From Burkholderia sp. Ax-1719 (GTDB lineage: Bacteria; Pseudomonadota; Gammaproteobacteria; Burkholderiales; Burkholderiaceae), in assembly GCF_011753055.1 (NCBI RefSeq), contig NZ_VWWJ01000027.1, forward strand, positions 1 through 64,000: a stretch of 64,000 nt of DNA. The letters run 5' to 3'. The notes under the pieces were generated by a model. That model was given only the letters and a program-made list of their open reading frames with translations, was not told the DNA's origin and did not search any database. This document shows, piece by piece, positions 1 through 7,533 of the stretch. The first letter of the stretch is position 1. Each line of letters opens with the position of its first letter. The translations under genes and the position numbers were made by a program.

Positions 1-1
1 A

Positions 2-769
2 CTTCAACTCTCGCCTCCACTCTTCCCCTCAACGACGCTCTCCCGCGGCACCTCGATGGCGCTGGCCGTCGACGCCCTGCTCACGCCGCGCGCGGGCGGC
101 GGCTGGAACGCCATGCTCGCGCTGCGCGCGCCCGACGGCGCAACCCAGGCCGATACCTCAAGCCTGAACACCGCGCCGATCCGCGCCGCCGTCGCGCAAG
201 CGCACGTGCCCGGCGCGCTGTTCGTCGATATGAAAACCGAAGCCGACCGCCTTTACGCCAACTACGTGCGCGAAGATTTGCGTCTGTCGCTGGCGGGTTT
301 TGCGGCGATCGCCGTGCTGCTGGCTTTCGCGCTGCGCTCGGTCAAGCGCGCCGCGCGCGCACTCGCGCCGCTGGTGACCGCCGTGCTCGTGGTGGCAGCG
401 GGCTTTGCGCTCGCGGGCGTGGCGCTCACGATCCTGCACCTGGTGGGCATGCTGCTGATCGTGGCGGTCGGCTCGAATTACGCGCTGTTTTTCTGCAAGC
501 ACAAGCCAGACGACGGCCATCACCACGCCATTGCGCCGGGCACGCTGGTGTCGCTGCTGGTCGCCAATCTGGCGACGGTGGCGGGTTTTGGCCTGCTCGC
601 GCTGTCGCATGTGCCGCTGCTCGAAACTTTCGGCCTGACGGTGGGACCAGGCGCGATGCTCGCGCTCGCATTCGCCGCGATTCTCGCGCCCCAGACTGCG
701 CGCGCCGCGCCTGCGGGCGTGTCGGCAGTGGGCGCAGGGCTGAGCGCCCGCGAGGAGAAACGCGTATGA
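2..769 (+). CDS. MMPL/RND-family exporter, C-terminal part (5' truncated)
   Basis: The reading frame is open from the window edge, so this is the last ~255 residues of a larger membrane exporter. It ends with about five hydrophobic helices separated by short Arg-rich turns, the pattern of the second transmembrane half of MMPL/RND proteins; a periplasmic loop (about nt 60-280) precedes the first helix. By family knowledge such proteins in aryl-polyene-type clusters move lipid-linked products across the inner membrane. Its TGA overlaps the ATG of the deacetylase by 4 bp, so the two are co-translated. The internal ATG at 56 is unlikely to be the true start because the fold is incomplete. The first ~46 bases may be adapter-derived, so the N-terminal residues shown here may be wrong. 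Confidence 0.75.
   Translation, partial: LQLSPPLFPSTTLSRGTSMALAVDALLTPRAGGGWNAMLALRAPDGATQADTSSLNTAPIRAAVAQAHVPGALFVDMKTEADRLYANYVREDLRLSLAGFAAIAVLLAFALRSVKRAARALAPLVTAVLVVAAGFALAGVALTILHLVGMLLIVAVGSNYALFFCKHKPDDGHHHAIAPGTLVSLLVANLATVAGFGLLALSHVPLLETFGLTVGPGAMLALAFAAILAPQTARAAPAGVSAVGAGLSAREEKRV
18..46. other. Illumina-adapter-like sequence at window start
   Basis: By eye, 24 of 29 positions here match the TruSeq universal adapter core when aligned without gaps, including the unbroken run ACGACGCTCT. The translated frame reads LFPSTTLSR, close to the adapter peptide LFPYTTLFRS that pollutes protein databases. This suggests the window begins at a contig end with imperfectly trimmed or miscalled adapter. 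Chance similarity cannot be excluded, because five positions differ. Confidence 0.5.
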
Positions 770-1689
770 ACGCCCCGACGCCGCTCCCGGTCACCGCCGC
801 GCCGCGCCGCTGGAAACCCGCGCCGCTGATTACCGGCACCGCCGCGCTGCACGTGGGCGCGGCGGCGGCCATGCTCGCGCAACCGGCCACATGGCCCTGG
901 GCAACCGGCGGCGTGATCGCCTCGCATCTCGTGCTGACCGCCGCGGGACTCTGGCCGAAGAGCGCCTGGCTCGGCCCGAACTGGCGGCGTCTGCCGCGCT
1001 TGCATGACGCGCAAGCCGCGCAGGACGGCATCGCCCTGACCATCGACGATGGCCCTGACCCCGAGGTCACGCCGCGCGTGCTCGACCTGCTCGACGCCCA
1101 CGGCGTGCGCGCGACGTTCTTCTGCATCGGCGAGCGAGCGCTGCGTTATCCGCACATCGTCGAGCGGATGGCCGCGCGCGGCCATGCCGTTGAAAACCAT
1201 AGCCAGCGGCATCGTCACAACTTCTCGCTGTCAGCGCCGGGTGCGCTGCGGCGCGAAATCGAAGCCGGACAGCGCACGCTGGGCGAGATCACCGGGGCGC
1301 GTCCGCTCTTTTTCCGCGCACCGGCCGGCCTGCGCAATCCCTTCCTCGAACCCGTGCTCTGTGACCTGGGCCTGCATCTGGCGAGCTGGACGCGGCGCGG
1401 CTTCGACACGCGCGAGCGCGACGCGACCAAGGTCGCGCAACGCCTGCTGCACGGCCTCGCGCCCCGCGACATCCTGCTGATCCATGACGGCCATGCGGCG
1501 CGCGGCGCGGACGGCGAGCCGGTGGTGTTGTCGGTATTGCCGCAATTGCTGCGCGCCGCCGCGCAGGCGCACTTGCGATGGGTGACGCTGCGCGAAGCGC
1601 TCGAAGAGAGCCTGCCGCATCCGTCGCACGAACACGCGCCACTCCCCGTCCAGAAGCCGATTGACGCGGCTCCGTTTGATAAAATTTGA
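766..1689 (+). CDS. polysaccharide deacetylase family protein (NodB homology domain)
   Basis: The protein has 307 residues. Two hydrophobic stretches near residues 20-65 suggest membrane anchoring. The NodB domain follows with its usual motifs: TIDDGPD (92-98, catalytic and metal-binding Asp), HSQRH (145-149, metal-binding His pair), RAPAG (184-188), SWTRRG near 207 and LIHDGH (238-243). The family removes acetyl groups from N- or O-acetylated sugars in a metal-dependent reaction. Deacetylase-like genes recur in aryl-polyene and xanthomonadin-type clusters; their substrate there is not known to me. It overlaps the exporter upstream by ATGA and precedes the ketosynthase by 55 bp. Confidence 0.85.
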   Translation: MNAPTPLPVTAAPRRWKPAPLITGTAALHVGAAAAMLAQPATWPWATGGVIASHLVLTAAGLWPKSAWLGPNWRRLPRLHDAQAAQDGIALTIDDGPDPEVTPRVLDLLDAHGVRATFFCIGERALRYPHIVERMAARGHAVENHSQRHRHNFSLSAPGALRREIEAGQRTLGEITGARPLFFRAPAGLRNPFLEPVLCDLGLHLASWTRRGFDTRERDATKVAQRLLHGLAPRDILLIHDGHAARGADGEPVVLSVLPQLLRAAAQAHLRWVTLREALEESLPHPSHEHAPLPVQKPIDAAPFDKI

Positions 1690-1744
1690 CACATAACAAA
1701 CGTATGGCCGTGCAGCCCGGCGGCCCTCAACCCAGACGATATTC

Positions 1745-2965
1745 GTGAACCCACTCCTGCTCTCGCACTACACCGCCACCAGTTGCCTCGGGCGCGGTCT
1801 CGACGCGATGCTAGCCGCCCTGCGCGGCCAGCGCGGCGGCCTCGCGCCGTGCGATTTCGAGCGCGCCGAACTCGACACCTGGATCGGCCGGGTCGACGGC
1901 GTGAACGACGTGACGATGCGCGCCGATCTCCAGGATTACGACTGCCGCAACAACCGTCTCGCGCAGCTTGGTCTGGAACAGGACGGTTTCGCCGCGCACG
2001 TTGCAGCGGCGGTCGCGCGTTACGGCGCGAATCGCGTGGGCGTTTTCATCGGCACCAGCACGAGCGGCATCCTCGAAACCGAGCAGGCCTATCGCACGCG
2101 CGACCCGCAAAGCGGCGCGCTCGCGCCCGGCTTCCATTACGCCGAGACCCACAACCCCTATTCCGTCGCGGCTTTCGTGCGCGCGTACTGCGCCCTGCGC
2201 GGACCGGCCACGGCGATCTCGTCGGCGTGTTCGTCGGGGGCGAAGGTGTTTGGCTCCGCGCGCCGCATGATCGAAGCCGGATTGATCGACGCGGCCGTGG
2301 TGGGCGGCGTCGATTCGCTCTGCCTCACCACGCTATACGGCTTCAATTCGCTGGAGTTGCTCTCGCGCCAGCCGTGCCGCCCGTTTGACGCGGCGCGCGA
2401 CGGCATTTCGATCGGTGAAGCGGCGGCGTTTGCGTTGCTCGAACGTCTGCCAGGCGATCAGGCACCCGCCGACGATGCCGTGCTGCTGCTCGGCGTAGGC
2501 GAATCGAGCGATGCGCACCATATGTCGTCGCCGCATCCGGAAGGGCTGGGCGCGCGCACCGCCATCGAACAGGCGCTTGCCACCGCGGGGCTCACGCCCG
2601 CCGACATCGGCTATATCAACCTGCACGGCACCGCGACGCCCAGCAACGACGCCGCCGAAAGCCGCGCCATTGCCGCGTTGTTCGACGCCACGCCCTGCAG
2701 TTCGACCAAGGGCGCGACCGGCCACACGCTGGGCGCGGCAGGCGCGCTGGAAGCCGTGGCCGCCGCGCTGGCGCTGCGCGAGCGCTTCATTCCCGCTGGC
2801 GTGAACACCACGCAGCCCGACCCGGAACTGGGCGTGAACTACGTGCTGCAAAGCCGCGATGCGGACATGCGCGCGGTGCTGAGTAATTCGTTCGGCTTTG
2901 GCGGGACGAATTGCAGCCTCGTGCTTGGTCGTGCGCCTGGTCGTGCGTCCGGTCGTACGCGCTAA
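1745..2965 (+). CDS. beta-ketoacyl-[ACP] synthase, aryl-polyene/FabF type
   Basis: This is a 406-residue thiolase-fold condensing enzyme with the full Cys-His-His triad: Cys162 in SSACSSG, His294 in LHGTATPSND, and His327 in GATGHTLG. The C-terminal NSFGFGGTN loop is present. It should catalyse decarboxylative condensation of malonyl-ACP onto an acyl chain. The next gene is a chain-length-factor-like partner and the one after it a hotdog dehydratase, the gene set used to build aryl polyenes; this enzyme would be the catalytic half. The GTG start gives an N-terminus (MNPLLLSHYTATSCLG) normal for the family, but no clear Shine-Dalgarno sequence precedes it. Housekeeping FabF is less likely because no fabG or acpP lies alongside. 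Confidence 0.88.
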   Translation: MNPLLLSHYTATSCLGRGLDAMLAALRGQRGGLAPCDFERAELDTWIGRVDGVNDVTMRADLQDYDCRNNRLAQLGLEQDGFAAHVAAAVARYGANRVGVFIGTSTSGILETEQAYRTRDPQSGALAPGFHYAETHNPYSVAAFVRAYCALRGPATAISSACSSGAKVFGSARRMIEAGLIDAAVVGGVDSLCLTTLYGFNSLELLSRQPCRPFDAARDGISIGEAAAFALLERLPGDQAPADDAVLLLGVGESSDAHHMSSPHPEGLGARTAIEQALATAGLTPADIGYINLHGTATPSNDAAESRAIAALFDATPCSSTKGATGHTLGAAGALEAVAAALALRERFIPAGVNTTQPDPELGVNYVLQSRDADMRAVLSNSFGFGGTNCSLVLGRAPGRASGRTR

Positions 2966-2992
2966 CCCCCGCTTCATGTGGACGACATTGCG

Positions 2993-3829
2993 ATGAAACT
3001 GAACGCCTGCATCGAAAGCATCGGCCTGATCGGCCCGGGACTGCCCGACTGGCCGCACGCCGCCGAAGTACTCGCGGGCCGCGCGCCCTACGAGAGCGCA
3101 CGCACGGTGCTGCCGCAGCCCGCCTCCCTGCCCTCCGCCGAGCGCCGCCGCACCGGCCCGGTCGTGCGCACCGCGCTGGCCGTGGGCCACGAAGCCGTAG
3201 CCGCGAGCGGGCGCGACGCGAACACGCTCGCAACCGTGTTCGCGGCCTCGGGCGGCGACGGCCAGAACTGTCACGCGATCTGCGAAACGCTCGCGGGCGA
3301 CGACCGCCAGCTTTCGCCCACGCGTTTTCATAACTCGGTGCACAACGCCCCGGCGGGCTACTGGAGCATCGCGGCGCACGCGCAGGCCACCTCGAACGTG
3401 CTCTGCGCGCACGACGGCAGCTTTGCGGCCGGTCTGCTGGAAAGCCTCTGCCAGGTCGCGGTGGACGCCGTGCCGAGCCTGCTGATCGCCTATGACGCCG
3501 AATATCCCGAGCCGCTGCGCGCGGTGCGCGCCGTAGAGGACGCGTTCGGCGTGGCGCTCGTGCTGGCGCCGCTGGCCGAAAGCGATGCGCAACGGCCCGG
3601 CCTCGCTCATATCGAAGCGCAGCTCACCGACGCGCCCGCCACGAAGCTCGCTTCGCCCGCGTTCGAGGCGTTGCGCGCGAGCAATCCGGCGGCGCGTGCG
3701 CTGCCGCTGCTCGAAGCAATCGCGCAGCGCCGCGCGGCCAGCGTGGTGATCGACTATCTGCCGGAAACGCGCGTGCGAATCGATCTGAGCTTCCCGCACG
3801 CGCCGACACCGTCGGAGCCCGCGCCGTGA
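2993..3829 (+). CDS. beta-ketoacyl synthase chain-length-factor-like protein (PF13723 type)
   Basis: The protein is ~278 residues, shorter than a full ketosynthase, and has no ACSSG nucleophile motif, so it is not expected to condense by itself. Segments such as FAASGGDGQ, FHNSVHNAPAGYWSIA and CAHDGSFAAGLLE match the Ketoacyl-synt_2 family found in aryl-polyene clusters, where it pairs with the preceding ketosynthase. ATG 2993 (MKLNACIESIGLIGPG) is preferred; an in-frame GTG at 2978 adds five residues. It begins 28 bp after the ketosynthase stop, and its TGA overlaps the GTG of the dehydratase by 4 bp, indicating one operon. Confidence 0.82.
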   Translation: MKLNACIESIGLIGPGLPDWPHAAEVLAGRAPYESARTVLPQPASLPSAERRRTGPVVRTALAVGHEAVAASGRDANTLATVFAASGGDGQNCHAICETLAGDDRQLSPTRFHNSVHNAPAGYWSIAAHAQATSNVLCAHDGSFAAGLLESLCQVAVDAVPSLLIAYDAEYPEPLRAVRAVEDAFGVALVLAPLAESDAQRPGLAHIEAQLTDAPATKLASPAFEALRASNPAARALPLLEAIAQRRAASVVIDYLPETRVRIDLSFPHAPTPSEPAP

Positions 3830-4353
3830 GCGCCGCCCCGCTGAACGCCGTGCTGCTCGATCGCGCCTGGATCGAGGCGCATATTCCGCATAGCGGCGCG
3901 ATGTGTCTGCTCGACGGCGTCGAGGCCTGGGACGACACGCATATCCGCTGCACGGCGACCAGCCACCGCGATCCGCACAATCCGCTGCGCGCGCGTGGAC
4001 GGCTCGGCTCCGCTTGCGGCATCGAATACGCGGCGCAGGCCATGGCCGTGCATGGCGCGCTGGTTGGCGCGTGCGACGGCGAAAACCAGCACCCGCGCGT
4101 GGGCTTTCTTGCCAGCGTGCGCGGCGTGGAAGCCCACGTCGCGCGGCTCGACACGCTCACCGGGCCGCTCATCATCGAAGCCGAACGCCTGAACGGCGAC
4201 GGCACCAGCGTGCTCTACGCCTTCACCGTGCGCTGCGGCGCGCAGGCGCTGCTTTCGGGCCGCGCCGCCGTGATGCTCGACGCGTCCGGGCGGCTGCCCG
4301 GCGGCGACGTCCCGCCCGCGCCCCCGGCCACACTCAAGGGAGAATCCACATGA
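3826..4353 (+). CDS. hotdog-fold 3-hydroxyacyl-ACP dehydratase-like protein
   Basis: This 175-residue protein resembles FabZ/ApeP-type hotdog dehydratases. IPHSGAMCLLD holds the expected catalytic His before a loop equivalent to FabZ HRxPMLLVD, and GIEYAAQAMAVHG fits the central hotdog helix. It would dehydrate 3-hydroxyacyl-ACP to 2-enoyl-ACP during polyene elongation. The GTG start overlaps the previous stop (GTGA) and its own TGA overlaps the next ATG. A ketoreductase and acyl carrier proteins, also needed for the pathway, are absent from this window and presumably lie upstream of its edge or elsewhere. Confidence 0.82.
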   Translation: MSAAPLNAVLLDRAWIEAHIPHSGAMCLLDGVEAWDDTHIRCTATSHRDPHNPLRARGRLGSACGIEYAAQAMAVHGALVGACDGENQHPRVGFLASVRGVEAHVARLDTLTGPLIIEAERLNGDGTSVLYAFTVRCGAQALLSGRAAVMLDASGRLPGGDVPPAPPATLKGEST

Positions 4354-4661
4354 AAAATCGTTCGCTCAATCTGCGCGGCTCGCTCATCTTCACGGCGCTG
4401 CTGCTCGGCCTCACCAGCTCGGCAGCCCACGCCGACCTTCACGAAGTGAAGGAAGACATCAAGCACGACTCGAAAGAGGCCGCCCACAAGACCGGCGAGG
4501 CTGCGCGCGACTTCGGCCACGCCACCGCACATGCGGCCAAAACCGTGGGCCACGGTATCGCGCACGCCTCGCGCGAAGGCTGGGACGCCACCAAGCGCAC
4601 GACCAAGCGCGTGTTCCACAAGGACGGCAGCCGCGAAGAGACGCACGGCGACGACGCGTGA
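4350..4661 (+). CDS. small secreted Lys/Ala/His-rich protein
   Basis: This is a 103-residue protein with a clear Sec signal peptide: Lys/Arg N-terminus, hydrophobic core LIFTALLLGLTSSA, and cleavage after AHA at residue 28. The mature ~75 residues are hydrophilic and helical-looking, with recurring Ala-His/Lys pairs and charged 11-12-residue spacing reminiscent of LEA-like or apolipophorin-like proteins. The start ATG overlaps the dehydratase stop (ATGA) and follows an AAGGGAG ribosome-binding site at 4336-4342. Being last in the polyene-type operon suggests a periplasmic role with that product, but I do not recognise the family and assign no function. Confidence 0.75.
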   Translation: MKNRSLNLRGSLIFTALLLGLTSSAAHADLHEVKEDIKHDSKEAAHKTGEAARDFGHATAHAAKTVGHGIAHASREGWDATKRTTKRVFHKDGSREETHGDDA

Positions 4662-4830
4662 TCTCTGAGGCGGCGTGCTGCCCGCGCCGCTTCGACCGCC
4701 TGAATCCCTCCAATATCGGCCCGCCAGACCCACAAAATCCGCGAATTTACGGTTTTGCGGGCCCGATTGCCTCTGCCGAACGGCCAATTTGCCCGTCTCG
4801 CGCTCACAACAAGGCAAAATACGGGTTTTC

Positions 4831-4856
4831 GAGCCCGTGCCGGGCTCCTATTTTTC
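4831..4856 (+). terminator. Rho-independent terminator after the polyene-type operon
   Basis: GAGCCC-GTGCC-GGGCTC forms a perfect 6-bp stem, followed by CTATTTTT. It reads on the + strand 170 bp after the small secreted protein and before the Hsp70 operon. A weaker imperfect hairpin with arms near 4730 and 4760 lies upstream. Confidence 0.7.
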
Positions 4857-4877
4857 CTGCCGGTTTGGCCCCCGCCC

Positions 4878-4906
4878 TTAGCAGACGCCGCCCGAGGACG
4901 TATCAT
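4878..4906 (+). promoter_or_regulatory. candidate sigma-70 promoter of the DUF2760-Hsp70 operon
   Basis: TTAGCA (-35, 4 of 6 to consensus) and TATCAT (-10, 5 of 6) are spaced 17 bp and sit just after the terminator and ~54 bp before the DUF2760 start codon. No good sigma-32 heat-shock consensus was seen. Confidence 0.4.
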
Positions 4907-4959
4907 CCGGGCCTCGCTTGCCCGGGAGGACCGCGCGCGAGCCCACTGGAGTAGCTTTA

Positions 4960-5580
4960 ATGACCGAACCCAAGATTTCATTCGCAGGCCGCCTTTCGCT
5001 CGCCTTCGGATCGTTTTTCGCCATTCTCGGCAATGCCGAACTGGCCGCCGGCGTGCGCCGCCTGCGCAACGGCGAGACGTTTGATGCGCCTGTTTCCGCA
5101 CCCGTCGCTGCGCCCGTTGCACCTGCTGCACCCGTCGCACCGGTTGCGCCCGCACCGGTAGCTGCGCCCGTGGCGCCCGCCGCCAGCGCCATCGAGGAAG
5201 CCAGCCCGCAAGCGGCGCTGCAACTGCTCGGCCTGCTTCAGCGCAACGCGCGCTTCGTCGATTTCGTCGAAGAAGACATCGCGGGCTACGCGGACGCCGA
5301 CATCGGCGCGGCCGCGCGCCTCGTCCACGAAGGCTGCCGCGCAACGCTGCGCGAGCACTTCACGATCCGCCCGGTGCGCACGGAAGCCGAAGGCAGCCGC
5401 GTGAGCATCCCCGAAGGCTTCGACGCCACCGCCATCCGCCTGACCGGCAATGTGGTGGGCGCTGCGCCCTTCAACGGCACGATCAGCCATCGCGGCTGGC
5501 GCGTCGAGGACGTGAAACTGCCCAAGCTCGTCAAGTCGCACGACGCCAAGGTTCTCGCACCGGCTGAGGTGGAACTGTGA
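4960..5580 (+). CDS. DUF2760 domain-containing protein
   Basis: The protein is 206 residues from ATG 4960, which has a GGAG ribosome-binding site about 9 bp upstream; an in-frame TTG at 4918 is unlikely. A short N-terminal helix (GRLSLAFGSFFAILGNAELAAGV) is followed by an Ala/Pro/Val linker of degenerate APVA repeats and a C-terminal domain matching DUF2760 (LQLLGLLQRNARFVDF to the end). DUF2760 genes are recurrently found next to divergent Hsp70 genes, as here. Its stop overlaps the Hsp70 GTG start by 4 bp, suggesting coupled translation and a shared complex. The biochemical role is unknown; a co-chaperone or client adaptor is inference. Confidence 0.85.
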   Translation: MTEPKISFAGRLSLAFGSFFAILGNAELAAGVRRLRNGETFDAPVSAPVAAPVAPAAPVAPVAPAPVAAPVAPAASAIEEASPQAALQLLGLLQRNARFVDFVEEDIAGYADADIGAAARLVHEGCRATLREHFTIRPVRTEAEGSRVSIPEGFDATAIRLTGNVVGAAPFNGTISHRGWRVEDVKLPKLVKSHDAKVLAPAEVEL

Positions 5581-7421
5581 GCGAAGCCCGTTATTCCATT
5601 GGCGTCGACCTTGGCACGACGCACTGCGCGCTTTCCTACGTCGACCTCGCCGGCAGTGACGGCGAAAAGGCCGTGCAAGGCGTGCTGCCCGTCACGCAGC
5701 TGACCGCGCCCGGCGCGATCGAATCGCCCGAGCTGCTGCCCTCGTTCCTCTACCTGCCCAACGCGGGCGAACTCACGCCCGGCGACCTGACACTGCCGTG
5801 GACGGCCACGCGCGAATACGCCGTAGGCGAAATGGCGCGCAGCCGTGGCGCGGGCACGCCGATCCGCCTCGTCTCCAGCGCGAAGTCCTGGCTGTGCCAC
5901 CCGGGCGTCGATCGTCGCGCGGCCATCCTGCCGAACGACGCGCCGCCCGAAGTCGCGCGCGTGTCGCCGCTCGAAGCCTCGATCCGCTACCTCACGCACC
6001 TGCGCGAGGCGTGGGATGCGGCGCATCCTGACGCGCCGCTGCGCGACCAGGACGTCACCGTGACGATTCCGGCCTCGTTCGATCCGGCCGCACGCGAACT
6101 AACCGCCGAAGCCGCTCAGGCCGCCGGTTACACGCGCATGACGCTGCTGGAGGAGCCGCAGGCCGCGCTCTATAGCTGGATCCAGAAGAGCGGCGGCGGC
6201 TGGCGCAAGGACGTCAAGGTTGGCGACATCATCCTCGTGGTGGATGTGGGCGGCGGCACGACCGACCTTTCGCTGATCGCGGTGGTCGAGCGCGAAGGCA
6301 ATCTCGAACTGCATCGTGTGGCCGTGGGCGAGCACATCCTGCTCGGCGGCGACAACATGGATCTGGCGCTCGCCCACGTGGTCGCGCGCAAGCTCGCGGC
6401 GCAAGGCACCCAGGCCGATCCGTGGCAACTGCGCGCGCTCACCTACGCGTGCCGCTCGGCCAAGGAAACGCTGCTCACCGATCCAAACGTGGACACCGTG
6501 CCGCTGGTAGTGCCCAGCCGCGGTTCGAAGCTGATCGGCGGTTCGATCCGCACCGAACTCACGCGCGCGGAACTCACGCAGATCATCCTCGAAGGCTTCT
6601 TCCCGCAGGTGGACGCCGCCGCGCGTCCGGCCGTGCGCACCCGCGTCGGCCTCACGCAGCTTGGCCTGCCCTACGCGCAGGATGCGGGTGTCACGCGCCA
6701 TCTCGCGGCGTTCCTCGGCCGTCAGGTCGCGGCGCTCGCGGAAGTCGAAGGTTTCGGCGCACCCGCCGAAGGCGCGAGCTTCCTGCATCCCACGGCCGTG
6801 CTGTTCAACGGCGGCGTGTTCAAGTCGGAACTGCTCGCCGGCCGCGTGCTTGAGATCGTCAACGGCTGGCTCGCTGCCGAAGGCGCACCTGCGGCACGAC
6901 TGCTCGGCGGCGCGGATCTCGACCTCGCGGTGGCACGCGGCGCGGCCTATTACGGCTACGTGAAGCAAGGCAAGGGTGTGCGCATTCGCGGGGGCACGGC
7001 GCGCGCGTACTACGTGGCGGTCGAATCGGCCATGCCTGCGGTGCCGGGTCTGGAGCCGCCGGTGTCGGCGCTGTGCGTCGCGCCGTTCGGTATGGAAGAA
7101 GGCACGGACGCGCCGCTGCCCGCGCAGGAATTCGGCCTCGTGGTCGGCGAGCCGGTGCACTTCCGCTTCTTCGGTTCGTCGGTGCGACGTCAGGATCAGG
7201 TCGGCACGATGCTCGATTACTGGTCGGCTGAAGAGTTGCAGGAGCTCGAAGAGATTCAGGCCACACTGCCCACCGAAGGCCGCACGCCCGGCGAAATCGT
7301 GCCGGTCAAGCTGCACGCGCGTGTGACCGAAGCGGGCACGCTGGAACTCGAAGCGGTGCCGTCCGGCAGCCACGAGCGCTGGAAGGTCGAATTCGACGTG
7401 CGCGGCGGCGTGAGCGCCTGA
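5577..7421 (+). CDS. divergent Hsp70-family ATPase (614 aa)
   Basis: This actin/Hsp70-fold ATPase has phosphate-1 motif GVDLGTTHCAL near residue 9, connect-1 region LLEEPQAALYSW, and phosphate-2 motif VDVGGGTTDLSLI. GGDNMDLALA is also typical of this branch. At 614 residues it is near DnaK length, but the region after ~450 is not the standard DnaK substrate-binding domain and lacks a Gly/Met-rich tail. It overlaps the DUF2760 gene (GTGA) and is followed 112 bp later by a second Hsp70, with no dnaJ or grpE nearby. It is therefore not housekeeping DnaK but one of a pair of accessory Hsp70s with unknown clients. Confidence 0.88.
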   Translation: MSEARYSIGVDLGTTHCALSYVDLAGSDGEKAVQGVLPVTQLTAPGAIESPELLPSFLYLPNAGELTPGDLTLPWTATREYAVGEMARSRGAGTPIRLVSSAKSWLCHPGVDRRAAILPNDAPPEVARVSPLEASIRYLTHLREAWDAAHPDAPLRDQDVTVTIPASFDPAARELTAEAAQAAGYTRMTLLEEPQAALYSWIQKSGGGWRKDVKVGDIILVVDVGGGTTDLSLIAVVEREGNLELHRVAVGEHILLGGDNMDLALAHVVARKLAAQGTQADPWQLRALTYACRSAKETLLTDPNVDTVPLVVPSRGSKLIGGSIRTELTRAELTQIILEGFFPQVDAAARPAVRTRVGLTQLGLPYAQDAGVTRHLAAFLGRQVAALAEVEGFGAPAEGASFLHPTAVLFNGGVFKSELLAGRVLEIVNGWLAAEGAPAARLLGGADLDLAVARGAAYYGYVKQGKGVRIRGGTARAYYVAVESAMPAVPGLEPPVSALCVAPFGMEEGTDAPLPAQEFGLVVGEPVHFRFFGSSVRRQDQVGTMLDYWSAEELQELEEIQATLPTEGRTPGEIVPVKLHARVTEAGTLELEAVPSGSHERWKVEFDVRGGVSA

Positions 7422-7452
7422 CGCGCTTACCACCCATCGAGCGCATTCACCC

Positions 7453-7499
7453 GGGCGCCGCCCTTGCCTCGCCACATCGGCGTGGCCTGGGCGGCGCCC
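7453..7499. repeat. nested stem-loop between the two Hsp70 genes
   Basis: GGGCGCCGCCC (7453-7463) and GGGCGGCGCCC (7489-7499) form a perfect 11-bp stem, enclosing a second stem GCCAC/GTGGC (471-475 and 482-486 of the 7000 block). No U-tract follows, so an intercistronic stability or processing element is as likely as a terminator. Confidence 0.6.
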
Positions 7500-7533
7500 G
7501 TCTCATTGCCAAGCGAGTCAGCATTTGAGCGCG

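Noticed and set aside
56..769. treating the exporter fragment as a complete 237-residue gene starting at 56
   Set aside because: The frame is open upstream to the window edge and the product is only the C-terminal membrane part of the family.
2333..3799. 488-codon minus-strand frame opposite the ketosynthase genes
   Set aside because: Low-complexity Arg-rich translation with no motif; the + strand genes explain the region.
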